From Emiliania huxleyi CCMP1516 (Eukaryota > Haptophyta > Isochrysidales > Noelaerhabdaceae): DNA of 52,144 bases. Where the stretch lies: contig NW_005196981.1 in assembly GCF_000372725.1 (NCBI RefSeq), positions 143,155 to 195,298 on the forward strand, given 5' to 3'. The notes under the pieces were generated by a model. It saw only the letters and a list, made by a program, of their open reading frames with translations. It had not been told where the DNA came from and searched no databases. Made by a program: the position numbers and the translations under genes. This document shows positions 30,016-39,712 of the stretch, piece by piece (position 1 is the first letter of the stretch; each line of letters begins with the position of its first letter).

Positions 30016-31185
30016 CTACAGCAAGGCGACGCCTGAAGAGACCCGTGCCCTCCCCATCGGCGCCACCGCCTCCCATACCTCCAACGCCGGGTCGTAACGC
30101 TCCACCAAGCAGCCGATACCTCCGCCCTCGAACTCCTCCTCATCGTTCTCCCCGCCCACAGCGTACAGCTTGCCGTCCAGCACCGCCACGGCGTGATGAC
30201 ACCGATCCGTCGCCATCGGCGCCACCGCCTCCCACACATCCAACGCCGGATCGTACCGCTCGACCGAGCTGAGCCAGCCGTCGTCGTGGCTGAAGCCTCC
30301 CACGGCGTACAGCTTGCCGTCGAGCACCGCAACTGCGAGCTCGTCCCGCAGCTCTGCCAGCGGCGCCACCGCCTCCCATGCGTTCGCCGCCGGTTCGTAC
30401 CGCTCGACTGAGCCGAGGCGGACACCATCGAATCCGCCCACAGCGTACAGCTTGCCGCCGAGCACCGCCACGGCGTGAGTCTGCCGAGCCGTCGCCATCA
30501 GCGCCACCGCCTCCCACGCGTTCGTGGCGGGATCGTAGCGCTCCACCGAGCTGAGGAGGCCTTCGTCGTCGCTGTACCCGCCAACAGCATAGACCTTGCC
30601 GTCGAGCATCGCCACGGCGTGATTCTCGCGTGGCGTCGCCATCGGAGCCACCGCCTCCCATGCTTTCGTAGCCAGGTCGTACCGCTCCACCGAGTTGGAA
30701 GTTGCGCCGTCCTCCTCACTCCGGCCGCCCGCCGCGTAGAGCTTGCCATCGAGCACCGCCGTGCCGACATGCGTTCGTGCCGTCAGCATCGGCGCCACAG
30801 CCTCCTCCTCCCACGCATTCGTTGACGGGTCGTACCGCTCCATCGAGACGAGGTTATTGTCGTCCTCATCGCGGCCGCCGATCACGACCAGGCGCGCCCT
30901 CGCGCGCTTCTTCAGCGTCTCCTTCCAGCCGCGGCGCCACGCGCGGCACGTCCCCTTGGCGGCGTGCTCCGTGGTCGGCAGCTGGGCGAGGATGTGCGGG
31001 GCGAGGTCCGGCGAGAGGAGGACCTCGGAGAGCACCCACTCGGGCTGCTCCACGAGCCGAGCGGCGTGCTCCTCCGCCACGCGCATTGCGGCGGCGCTCC
31101 AGAGGGGCGCCTGCTCGTCGATGAAGGCGACGAGCTGCTCTGGCGAGAGGCCAGACAGGCGGGCGCCGATGCGGTGGGAGGCCAT
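30016..31185 (-). CDS. F-box-like kelch-repeat protein, copy 2
   Basis: Single exon, 389 residues from the ATG at 31185. The first 60 residues match copy 1 except for one substitution, and the kelch blades differ mainly in the loops (GGRSEEDGA, GGYSDDEG, GGFDGVRLG, GGFSHDDGWL, GGENDEEEFEGG against the copy 1 loops). Changes concentrate where a propeller contacts its ligand, which suggests diverging substrates after duplication. The same-strand tandem arrangement with a 0.3-kb spacer points to unequal crossing-over. The region upstream (31186-31540) has no gene and then enters repeats. Confidence 0.85.
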   Translation of the reverse strand: MASHRIGARLSGLSPEQLVAFIDEQAPLWSAAAMRVAEEHAARLVEQPEWVLSEVLLSPDLAPHILAQLPTTEHAAKGTCRAWRRGWKETLKKRARARLVVIGGRDEDDNNLVSMERYDPSTNAWEEEAVAPMLTARTHVGTAVLDGKLYAAGGRSEEDGATSNSVERYDLATKAWEAVAPMATPRENHAVAMLDGKVYAVGGYSDDEGLLSSVERYDPATNAWEAVALMATARQTHAVAVLGGKLYAVGGFDGVRLGSVERYEPAANAWEAVAPLAELRDELAVAVLDGKLYAVGGFSHDDGWLSSVERYDPALDVWEAVAPMATDRCHHAVAVLDGKLYAVGGENDEEEFEGGGIGCLVERYDPALEVWEAVAPMGRARVSSGVALL

Positions 31186-31544
31186 GGAGGGAGGCTCACC
31201 GCGCCGGCTCACCGCCGCGGGTGAGATTCTTTTTCGCTCGGTTTGTGTCCGAGGAGAGGCCACCGGCCAAAAGCGCATGTCTTGAAGGTCCGATACTGGA
31301 AGCCCATATAGGCACCTTACACTCCCCCGCAGTATCGCACCTCTTGAGCGACACTACGTTTCCGCAGCTGGGGATTCTCCCCCCTCTTTGTACCCGTGCT
31401 GGCCGGATTCCTCCTCCGAACAACTCAAGTTCGATCGGCCCCAGTCTCGAACTGGCAGCCACTATCTCACCGGAGGTACCATGTCCGAGGAGGGCTTGGC
31501 CTGTATATACTTTTCCGGCAAACAAAAAGGAAAACAGAGGGGCC

Positions 31545-33270
31545 CCAGCACTTTGCGTTTCCGGAAACTTGGAGCACTTGGAGTGCAGTCAGTAACCGCA
31601 CATCCAGGGCCGGGGAGCTCAGAAGCGCACCCAGCGGGCCGGATGATTGGCATCGGGTTACGGGCAAGAAAGCCCTAGCCCCGGGGGTGCGCGTTCGCAG
31701 GGCAAGGGCCTTAAAGTAAACACAGTTCTCCGAGGGTTCACCTTGTGATTTTTGGGTCAAAATCGTCCCGATTTCATAATGTTCGTTCGTACGTGCATCC
31801 GCGGCGCCCAGCGCGGTGCCAGCGGCTCCCATACCTCTAAGAGGCCACCCACCTCCGTATAGACCCTTATATCCGCGGTTTACGCCCAATAGAGGCAGCT
31901 GCAAGAGGGCCCGGACGGGCACTGCGGCACACACTGCTCGCTGCTCGGCCATGCGGTAGCGTCTGGTGATGCCGCCCCTGCGCGGGCGGGGGCGTCTCGC
32001 TCGGCAGCAACTGCGCCGCGCAGCGCAGGTTCGAGGGTCGCGGTGGGTGGGTGCACTGGAAGACGTAGCGGTCGAGAAAGCGCTCAGCGACCGCTACGTC
32101 TCGAGGATGGAGCCGTCGCGCGGACCCGACCGGCCGACCGGCAGTAGCAGCAGGCGCCGGAGGGCGCGGGAGGCAGCGGCGACACCTCGGGCCAGAAGCG
32201 CGAGCCCTAGGCTGATGAGGGGGCCCGCTCATGCGTAAACGGCTCTGGGACTTAGCTAAATCGCGCATCGAAATCGGGACGATTTTGCCAGGGCACCGTC
32301 ACAAGGTGGGACCCGCGTACCGGGTTTCCCCTTAACTGCAGGACGCCCCCTCTACTCGGAGCTAGTGGACATTACACTGGACACCACGCCCAAACACAGA
32401 CACTTGCTTAGTCCTCGGTCCCGGAGCTCCACCTTCGGTCCTCTCGGGGCTCCGGTTCTCCCCGATTCGCTCTCTTGCTCGCTTGCCGAGCGTCATACGA
32501 CGGCCGGTGTGGTCTTTTCCCTCGTTGTTGGTGTCGCTTCCTCCGCTGCCGCCTTTCGTCTTCGCCAGCCTCTCCCAGCTCCACCGGTTCTGAGAGTGTC
32601 GACGACCCGGCCGGGGTCACCCCGGGTGAGAACGGTGGCATTGGGTCGCGCCCAGTTCCACCCCCAGGAGGTCGAGCCCGCTCTCCCTGGTCAGCGAGTC
32701 GTGCTCGCACCCGCGGCCTCTCTATAGTCCCTGGCTCGCCCCCCCCCTCCGCCGGCTCCTCTCCAGGCTCGGGGAGGCGTGGCCCTCCCTGTCGAAGGTC
32801 GTGGTGGTCCGGTTGCCACTGCGGCTGGCCTTCCTTCGGTGAGCCCGTACGTCCCGACTCCACTCTCAGAGGCCGCGTTAGCTCATCTCTCACCTCCTCC
32901 GACAACTGACCCCAAGCCCCCCCTCGGGTCCTCCGGCCTCGGCTTTCCGGTTCGCCGGCGGGTCCGCTATCGTACCGCGGTAACTCCCCTCCCCCATCTC
33001 CTCCTCCCGGGTACACCAGCTTCCGGCGAGGCGGTCCCGGCCCCCCCAGGTTATTCCGAGCGGGTCCACACGGCGGCGGCCCCGCCGGCGGCGGGGGTGG
33101 AGGCGGTGGCAGGGACGGCGGGTACGGTGGCGGCCCTCGCGGCCCAAACGCCCGGTGTGGAGCCGCTGGGGCGGCCCCACGACCCTGCAGCCGTTCCAGT
33201 GGCGGGGGTGGAAATGGCAGTGTGGGTGGCGGAAACGATGGCGGCACTGGCGGCCGCACCGCCTGGTGCG
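31545..33270 (-). mobile_element. LINE-like family B, long copy split by a TIR insertion
   Basis: On the minus strand an open frame of 283 codons (33259-32408) is rich in Pro and charged residues, with blocks DQGERARPPGGG, DPMPPFSPGV, RRQRRKRHQQRGKR and SKRANRGEPEP that match the plus-strand copy at 27830-28134. It has no ATG of clear quality and no enzymatic domain; a gag/ORF1-like protein is the best guess. The 3' region continues through ACTAGCTCCGAGTAGAGGGG at about 32365, is interrupted by 31739-32308, resumes with AACCCTCGGAGAA at 31738 and ends at ACTCCAAGTGCTCCAAG near 31566. The plus-strand frame over 32779-33414 is an antisense shadow. Confidence 0.6.
31739..32308. mobile_element. 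570-bp TIR element inserted in LINE-like family B
   Basis: Ends are CACCTTGTGA and its exact complement TCACAAGGTG; after a short mismatched stretch pairing resumes for 18 bp (CAAAATCGTCCCGATTTC). The uninterrupted copies at 28239 and 50970 run straight from AACCCTCGGAG into the adjacent 3' region, so this segment is a clean insertion. A target-site duplication is not obvious (0-3 bp). No transposase is encoded; the interior is GC-rich with no recognisable ORF. The superfamily is undetermined. Confidence 0.75.
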
Positions 33271-33274
33271 GAAA

Positions 33275-34410
33275 TTTCCAGAGAAAACAGAGGGTGTTTG
33301 GTGCTCCATTCTGGAAACTCGCGAGTTTCCCTGAGTCTGAGAGCTGGTCTGGGGCAAAACCTGAGGCAAAATCGAGGAAACCGGCAACATCCCGGGCTTT
33401 TTCCAGGTCACTGAGGGAGGGTGTAGAGGATGTAGAGTGTAGAGCGCTGTAGAGCTGTAGAGCTGTAGAGCGCTGTAGAGCTGTAGAGCTCTACATTCGC
33501 CGCGGGACGAAGCGCCTGCGTTGTAGAGCGATGTAGAGGCGCTCTACAACGTGAAATCTCTACAACAAACTCTACATCATAAGCGGCGAACGAGGCACGG
33601 TCGCTCTCCGACATGAGGCGCGTTGCACTTGCCAGTGCTGCCCTGGCCTTCCGTCTGCCCCGCCCAATGGGTGGCAGGTGCCTCTGCTGCTGTGGCATGC
33701 CTCACGGCTGCGACTGGCCGGCGCCTCGGCGCGTCAGCTCGGCTCGGCGTAGCGATAGTGGCCAGCGCAACTCGCCTGGACTCAACGCTCAGCCAGGAGC
33801 TCCCGCACGCGCTGGCGCGAGTCATGGCGCATGCAACGCGTCTGAATGCTCGCCTCGCCTCGCGCAAATGCGACCGTCCTCGCAGCCGACAGTCCACCGC
33901 CTGCTAAAGGAGCACTGCGACGAATGCGGCACCTGCGACGCATGGCAGGCTGGTCATGACGCAGTTATAGGGTGTTGTGTGCCGTCAGAGTGACTCTCTG
34001 TGTGTCAGGGATAGTCAGGGCCGTCCATCAGAGCTCCAGTAAGCTCGGAGACACCCCATTAGAGCGACTCGACCTCTTTGAGTCACTGCCTTCCCGGCGG
34101 TTTTGCTGTAGAGCCTCTACAACAAACTCTACAGCAAAATCGCGCTCTACATTGCTCTACAACGCAGGCGCTTCGTCCCGCGGCGGATGTAGAGCTCTAC
34201 AGCTCTACAGCGCTCCAGAGCGCTCTACATCTCTACATCTCTACAGCGCTCTACACTCTACATCCTCTACACCCTCCCCTCACTCAGTTCCAGGTATACC
34301 CGGGTTTTCCCGCAGGTATACCCGCAAAATACCCGGTATTTTGCCGATTTGGCTGATTTTGGGCCCAAACCAGCCTCAGACTCGGCTCAGAGCCCGGAAA
34401 ATTTGATTTC
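33275..34410 (-). mobile_element. Second copy of the TTGGCCTGT foldback family, interrupted
   Basis: 33275-33408 (GGTGTTTGGTGCTCCATTCT, GGAAACTCGCGAGTTTCCC, CTGAGAGCTGGTCTGGGGCA) and 34289-34410 (CGCAAAATACCCGGTATTTT, GCCCAAACCAGCCTCAGACT) together match the reverse complement of 20720-20985. The two halves are separated by the 33410-34288 element. The terminal TIRs of this family are not preserved here. Confidence 0.6.
33410..34288. mobile_element. 880-bp element with long inverted arms built of TGTAGAG repeats
   Basis: Arms at about 33410-33560 and 34125-34288 are reverse complements over roughly 150 bp. They start ACTGAG and GGAGGGTGTAGAGG and consist mostly of 6-11 bp GTAGAG/GCTGTAGAG units, plus a shared CCGCGGGACGAAGCGCCTGC block. 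The candidate target duplication is TCCAGGT at 33402-33408 and 34289-34295. The host sequence is the foldback repeat, whose other copy (20622-21064) lacks the insertion. The interior (33600-34110) has short open frames but no recognisable domain. Long TIRs with a 7-9 bp duplication resemble Mutator-like or foldback elements. Confidence 0.7.
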
Positions 34411-34546
34411 CAGGAAAATAGAGGGGAAAAGAGAGGGTGCTGTAGAGAAAAAAGGAAAGGAAGAGAGACAGGGTACGATCTTTTTCTTCTTCCCCCCAAA
34501 AAAGAAAAGGGCCGGCCGCCCGGCCGCTGGAAACCAAGATACACAC

Positions 34547-35446
34547 ATGATGCTCCTCGGGCTGCGCGCGAGCATGCACACAGCATCGGGTGCGTCGAGC
34601 AGCCGGCATGACGTCTACGGGTTCGAGGACGTCGCTCTCCCTCCTCTCCCATCCGGAGCCCGATTGGTGCTCGGTGAGTCGAGGCCAAAGGTGCCGGGAA
34701 GCAGCAGCTCGGCGGTGGCCGGCGAATCGCACGACACCATGATGTGGTCCAAGCTTCGCGAGTACGTAGCGCTCCACGAGCGTGACGACGCCGGCGCTTG
34801 CGGTGTCGGTGGCGAGGTCTGGCCAGCTGCCTCGGCGCTGTGCGAATGGCTCGGAAACCATTCCGCTGAGGTGTGCGGCTCCCGCATCCTCGAGCTCGGG
34901 AGCGGCACAGGCGCCTGCGGACTGTACGCGGCGGCCCTTGGGGCGGCGTCCGTGCAGCTGACCGATGGCGGGCCGGTGAAGCTGATCAGCCTCGCGAGAG
35001 CGAACATCCTCCGTAATCGCCACCTCTTTCGCGCCGGCAGCAGCGTAGAGGCTCGCCGCCTCCGCTGGGAGGAGCACTCGCCCCTTCCGCGAGACGCGGA
35101 CCTGATCATCGCCTCGGATGTTTGGTACCGCCACGCAGACGGCGCGGCGAATGCGGCGCTCGCCCGCACGCTGCGAGAGCTGCTCGACCAGCCGCCGAAA
35201 CCCCGCGCCATCGTCGCGCACGAGCACCGCAGCAGAGAGGCGCCCTTCGATGCGACGCTGCCGCGGTGGGACGTCGACGACGAGCTCCTCGAGGCGTTCG
35301 CGGCTGCGGCCCGGGAGCACGGGCTGCGGCTGGAGGGCTTGTGGTCGAGGAGGCCGCGCTGCCATGTGCGAGGCAGCTTCCGGTCGTGGGACGCCGATGT
35401 GTCGGTTGTGGAGGTTGTGCGCGATCCAGACGCCGCCGACGGGTGA
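34547..35446 (+). CDS. METTL21-type protein methyltransferase
   Basis: The ATG at 34547 (MMLLGLRASMHTASG) gives 299 residues; the longer open frame upstream runs through repeat sequence and is not coding. The Rossmann core is clear: GGEVWPAASALCEWL, motif I ILELGSGTGACGLYAAALGA, QLTDGG and DLIIASDVWYRHADGA. The DVWY motif corresponds to the (D/E)XX(Y/F) signature of the METTL21/family-16 lysine methyltransferases (PF10294), which methylate chaperones or elongation factors. The C-terminus (DDELLEAFAAAAREHGLRLE) completes the fold. Substrate not predictable. The first 100 bp of upstream sequence derive from the foldback repeat, so its promoter may be transposon-derived. Confidence 0.85.
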   Translation: MMLLGLRASMHTASGASSSRHDVYGFEDVALPPLPSGARLVLGESRPKVPGSSSSAVAGESHDTMMWSKLREYVALHERDDAGACGVGGEVWPAASALCEWLGNHSAEVCGSRILELGSGTGACGLYAAALGAASVQLTDGGPVKLISLARANILRNRHLFRAGSSVEARRLRWEEHSPLPRDADLIIASDVWYRHADGAANAALARTLRELLDQPPKPRAIVAHEHRSREAPFDATLPRWDVDDELLEAFAAAAREHGLRLEGLWSRRPRCHVRGSFRSWDADVSVVEVVRDPDAADG

Positions 35447-35763
35447 GTGAGGTTGACAAAAAAGAACACGAACATCCTCTCCGCGACGACATAAATAAAA
35501 CACACATGACAAATAAGACGACGAACCACTCTCCTTCCTTCACTAATGCATATATGCCTCGACCCCCCTCACACGTCGTCGCGACGGTGTGTGTGGCCCA
35601 GGATTCAGCAACGACGTGTGGAGATGCGCGCATCGAGAGCCCAAGAAGAGGGCACATACACGGTGTGCAGAGCTCTGCACACTGTGGTCTCGCGCGCTGC
35701 GCTGCTTGCAAGGACCGGAACAAACGTGCCGATCGCGGCTCGCCTGGCGGCCGCGCAGCCCTC

Positions 35764-38198
35764 TCAGGCCGCGGGCTCGACGATGCGCCCGGCGGCGGCG
35801 CTGGCGAACCCATTCAGCGACCCCCCCACGCTGACGTACCCTGACGCCGACGGTATCGCGTCCAGTGCCTCCTGCTCGATGAGTGGCCGGCCGAGGAGCG
35901 GCGCGCCGAGGAGCGGCTCTCCGAGCCGCTTGGCGAGCGGCGTCTCGCCGACCGCGAGGGGCGAGACGCGGGAGGGCCGCCGCTGCCGCTGGCAGCAGCG
36001 CAGGGGCGCCAACGCCGCGGCACACGCGTCCGCAAGTCGCCGAGGCCCCTCGCCGCCGCTCCAGAGGAGAAGCACCGCGCCGGGCGGGAAGGCGATCCGG
36101 CACGCGGCGGAGACCCGGCCGCCGTACGCAAAAACGCCGCTCCAGACCAAATGGTACGCGACGAAGCCGAGCTCGACGGCGCCGCACCACGACAGCACGG
36201 CCGGCCTCGCGGCCTTTGGCGGGCTCGGGCTGGTCTCCGCTACACCGGCCTCCTCGGCGGCGCTAGCAGCGGAGGCGGCGGCCGCGGCGGCGGCGGCGGC
36301 GACGGCCGCGGCGGCGCTGCTGCTTTCCGCGGTGGCGGCCTCCCCGACCGATCCGCTCTTAGGCGTGGTTTGGAACTCGGCCTCGCCTGGAGTGAGGATG
36401 CCTCCCACCCACGCGCAGCACTGGTGCGGGAGCATGCCGGCGGCGACGACCGCCGCCGGTACGACCCGCAGGAGGAGGAGGGGCGCGAGCAGGAATGCGC
36501 CGGCGGGCGAGCGGCGGCGGAGCGGCTCCGAGTAGCGGCGGCCGAGCGCGACGCACGCGATGAGGGTCGAGGCGGCCATGTGGATCATCACGGGCGCGAG
36601 GTAGACGAGCGCCGGGTAAAACTCGTCCGGCGCGGCGACGAAGAGGCCGAGGTACTCGAGCCAGGGCGCGGCGATCTGCCAGGACATCCAGAGAGGCCAC
36701 TGGGCGGAGAGGCACATGTGGTAGACAAGGTGCGCCTGCAGGGAGGGGGGTCCGAGGGACGGAGGGCTCCGCGGAGAGGAGAAGGAGAGGCGCGGGCCCG
36801 GCCGCCAGGAGGAAGGCGGTCTAAGGCGGGCTGCGCGCCTTCTTCAGCGCGGCGCAGCGGTAGCCGCAGATCAGCTGCCTGCCGTGCAGCCGGATCAGCT
36901 GCGCCCACCCGAACGTCCACCGGCGCTGCTGCGCGCGGTACGCCTCGACAGTCGCGGGCAACTCGGCCGGCACGGGCACCTCGGCGAAGGCGGTGCGGTA
37001 GCCGGCAAACAGGATGCGGAAGGAGAGCTCGCAATCCTCCACCTGCTCCGTGGGCCGGGTGGGCTGCCTCCCGCCTCCCCCCCCCCCCCTCTCTCTGTTT
37101 CTCTCCTTCTTCCTCCCTCTCTCTCTCTGCCGCCTCTCTCTCTCCCTCTCCCTGCCCCCTCTCTCTCTCCCTCTCTCTGCCGCCTCTCTTGCCTCTCTGC
37201 TGCCGGGCGGGCGGGCGGGCGGGAGAGGGCCGCGCGCCAAGCTCGCGGCGCGCCAGCCGCCCGCCGCCTCGATGGCGGAAGCGCGCCACACGCCGGCGGT
37301 GCCCGTGAAGTTGACGAAGCCTAGGGGCGGTTCCGGGAGGCTGCTGCGGAGGCTCTCTCTCTCTCTCGCCGCGCCGCGGGCGTGAGCGGCGGACGGCTCG
37401 CCGACAATGGCCGAGCGCCACACCATTTGAGCAGCCTACGGCGGGGGAGAGGGCCGCTTGGGGGGGGGGGAGCGGCGTCGCGCGACGGGCGGCGCTTTCC
37501 CGGCGGCGCGCGTGGTGGTCGTCCAGCGAGAGGGACTGCGAGAGCGTGAGCAGCGAGTCTAGCGCGTTGAGGTGCGCCCACTGGCCCTGCACCAGCGCAA
37601 GGTCGCCGAGCGGCTCGCCAGCGCGCGAGTAGAAGCGAGGGACGGTGCGGTGGAGAAAGTCGTCGTCCGGCACGAAGTCGGCGTCGAACATCGCCAGAAA
37701 CTCGGCGCTCGTCCGCTTCCGTCCTAGCTCGAGCGCGCCAGCCTTGTACCCGTCCCGCCTCTCGCGCCGGATGACGGAGCAGCGCACGCCGCGCGCACGC
37801 CACGCCGCCGCCGTCTCGTCGACCAGCGCGGCGACCAGCCGATCCGTAGAGTCGTCGAGCACCTGCACCTCGAACGCCTCTCGCGGCCAGCGCAGGCTGC
37901 ACGCGGCGCCGATTGAGCGGGCCGCCACCGCACGCTCGTTGTACATCGGAAGCTGCACGCACACAGTCGGAGTCGGAACCGGGAGCGGCAGCAGCGAGCT
38001 CTCATGCTCCGCCACGGAGCCGCACAGGGAGCGCCATACCGAGATGCCGCAGAAGCCGAGCCGCTCGACCAGCCCGAAGACAATGAAGAGGACGATCAGC
38101 GTGTAGATGGTGTGCGCAAAGCCCGAGATCATGGCGAGCGTCCAGTATGGCAGCCCATGGTGCGTCAGCACCCCGAATAGCAGCGCATCCGAACTCAT
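35764..38198 (-). CDS. CslA-like GT2 processive glycosyltransferase (5 exons, all GC-AG introns)
   Basis: Minus-strand exons 38198-37512, 37435-37402, 37320-37238, 37042-36839 and 36735-35764 give 659 residues. The introns (76, 81, 195 and 103 bp) all have GC donors and AG acceptors, with phases 0, 1, 0, 0. An N-terminal membrane helix (AHTIYTLIVLFIVFGL) precedes the GT2 core: VQLPMYNE, VQVLDDSTD, DGYKAGAL, AMFDADFVPD, FVNFTGTAGVWR, VEDCELSFRI and AQQRRWTFGW (the QxxRW motif). The last exon holds several membrane helices (YPALVYLAPVMIHMAASTLI, FLLAPLLLLRVVPAAVVAAG) and an Ala-rich loop. This is the CslA/CslC arrangement; the products of such enzymes are beta-mannans or xyloglucan-type backbones, made in the Golgi. 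The 195-bp intron carries a long CT/AG microsatellite. Confidence 0.9.
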
Positions 38199-38304
38199 TC
38201 GCTCCCTCTGCAGCGGCAACGACGTGGTTTCACACAAACACGGATCGATACAGACTCAATATCCCAGCTCGCGCCGGACTCTGCGCCGCCGCCGCCGAAA
38301 ACCG

Positions 38305-38400
38305 TGAATTCTTCTTTTGTACTTTTGAAAAATACCCGTGCCTAGTGTGTGCGTGCGAGGGAGTTGTGTTGTAAAACTCTTTTCTCTAGGCAAGGGCTCT
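38305..38400 (-). repeat. Gene-proximal repeat motif upstream of the GT2 gene
   Basis: Read on the minus strand: AGAGTTTTACAACACAACTC, CCTCGCACGCACACACTAGG, then GGAAGAATTCAC-like sequence. It parallels 40936-40994 (TCTTACAACAAAACTCCCTC, GCACAACACTGGGC). It lies about 110-200 bp upstream of the GT2 start codon in the same orientation as that gene. Confidence 0.55.
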
Positions 38401-38454
38401 CTAACGCGTGGACTCAGGGGGGGGGGGGGGCGACGAGGGGCGAGGACCACGAGG

Positions 38455-39577
38455 CTACTCGCACTGCGTCTCGACCGACGGCGTGGCCCTGCGCGCGCGC
38501 TCCTGCGCCCTTGTCAGCAGCCACTTGTCGAGCGCGTCCCACCCGCCCCGCACACGCGACCAGCCGTAGCGGCGCAGCACGCCCCGCAGCGCCGAGAGCC
38601 AGCCAGACCAGCGCGCCTCGCGCCGCCGCGGACCAGTGACGCGAGGCCGAGCCATCGCGATCTGCAGCGCGACGTCCAAGTCCGCCTCGAGCCGCGGTGC
38701 CGCGTCCGCAATCCCGCCGAGCATGTCTCTGCGAGGGGGCAGGGGGGCAGAGAGCGGGGGTCGGCACGGGCAGGGGTGGGCTGCCCTCTCTCTGCGCCGA
38801 GGCGCACCGCTGCAGGCGGTCGCGCTGGGCGGGCGACGGAGGAGGTGGCCACGGCGGCCACCTCGGGGCGGGCAGCCGGCCGCGCCAGAGCCAGTGGAAA
38901 GGCGAGGCGCGCTCCGCCGGCGCTGCCGGTGCCGCCGGCCAAGCAGAGGCAGCCGACGGCGGCGGCAGCGGCGGAGAGATGGAGGCCGGGCGCCAGCTGC
39001 ACCACATCACAGAGGCTGTCAGCAGGACGGCGACGCAGACTCCCTTGCTCGCGAAGGAGGGCTGCGGCGGCGGTCTCGACGGCGGCGGCGGCGGCGGCGG
39101 CGGCTCCTGCGGCTGCTCCTGCGGCCGATCCTGCTGCTGCGGCTCCGGTTCCGGTGGCAACGACGGTGTCGGTGATGTCGTTTGCGGGCTAGCCGCCGGG
39201 GACAGAGACGGCGGTGGGACGGGAGAGAAACGCACAGATGATTGCCCGGGCTCGAGCTTGCGCCTCGCTGGCTTGTGCCGAGTCGTGTGCTCGACGCCCT
39301 CGCGCTGTTGGGCTGACGCGAGCGCGTCCTTGAACCGCGACACTCGGCCCAAGTCTGCCGTCTCATCCTCAAGGTGCTCGTCAGATCCTTCTGTCGGGCG
39401 GCGCAGCAGAGTCTCGGCCTCCTTGAGCCAGGGCGGCGTGCGACTGGTGGCTTCAGCTGCCTCGGGTTTGGTCACCGCTCGGATGAGGCGGCGCGGCGTG
39501 CTCGGGCGGAGGCGCCGTGCGGCATCGTCCGGAGAGGAGGGCTTGCGTGGCGGCGGCGCGGGGATGCGAGACGTCAT
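38455..39577 (-). CDS. Hypothetical single-pass membrane protein (2 exons)
   Basis: The ATG at 39577 (MTSRIPAPPPRKPSS) opens a Pro/Arg-rich region with an ordered charged part (PPWLKEAETLLRRPTEG, RVSRFKDALASAQQREG), then a poly-Pro stretch and one hydrophobic helix (GVCVAVLLTASVMWCSW, about 38995-39045). A second coding block in another frame, 38728-38455, is clean: MLGGIADAAPRLEADLDVAL, WSGWLSALRGVLRRYGW, GWDALDKWLLTRAQ and a stop. An acceptor CTCGCAG precedes it at 38729-38735; the donor is not resolved, somewhere in 38740-38990. I do not recognise the family. It shares an intergenic space with the ZIP gene on the same strand. Confidence 0.55.
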
Positions 39578-39712
39578 CTTGCCGCCTGGGGCAAGCGCCA
39601 ATCTTCGGCCCGGCCCCGCGACAGTTGCAGTGTGTGGAGGCGGGGAAGAAGAAGAAATGCGCGCCGAAGAAAACGAAGCCGACAAAAAAAAAGACAACCC
39701 TCCTACATGCAG

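Larger units (their letters stand above)
28532..31213 (-). repeat. Tandem gene duplication (1.2-kb units, 1477-bp period)
   Basis: Homology starts at CCGTCGGCTACAGCAAGG (28532 and 30009) just after each stop codon and ends at CACCGCGCCGGCTCACCG (about 29713-29730 and 31196-31213) just upstream of each ATG. The duplicated unit is therefore little more than the coding sequence. The 280 bp between the copies (29731-30008) are unique and carry no gene. Confidence 0.85.

Noticed and set aside
32779..33414. Plus-strand 211-codon open frame
   Set aside because: Antisense to the gag-like frame of LINE-like family B, which aligns with the copy at 27830-28134 and is therefore the better reading.
33420..34280. 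CRISPR-like appearance of the TGTAGAG repeats
   Set aside because: Units are 6-11 bp without spacers, in two inverted blocks; the genome is eukaryotic.
34349..34546. Upstream extension of the methyltransferase frame
   Set aside because: It starts without ATG and lies in foldback repeat sequence; the first ATG at 34547 suits the family.
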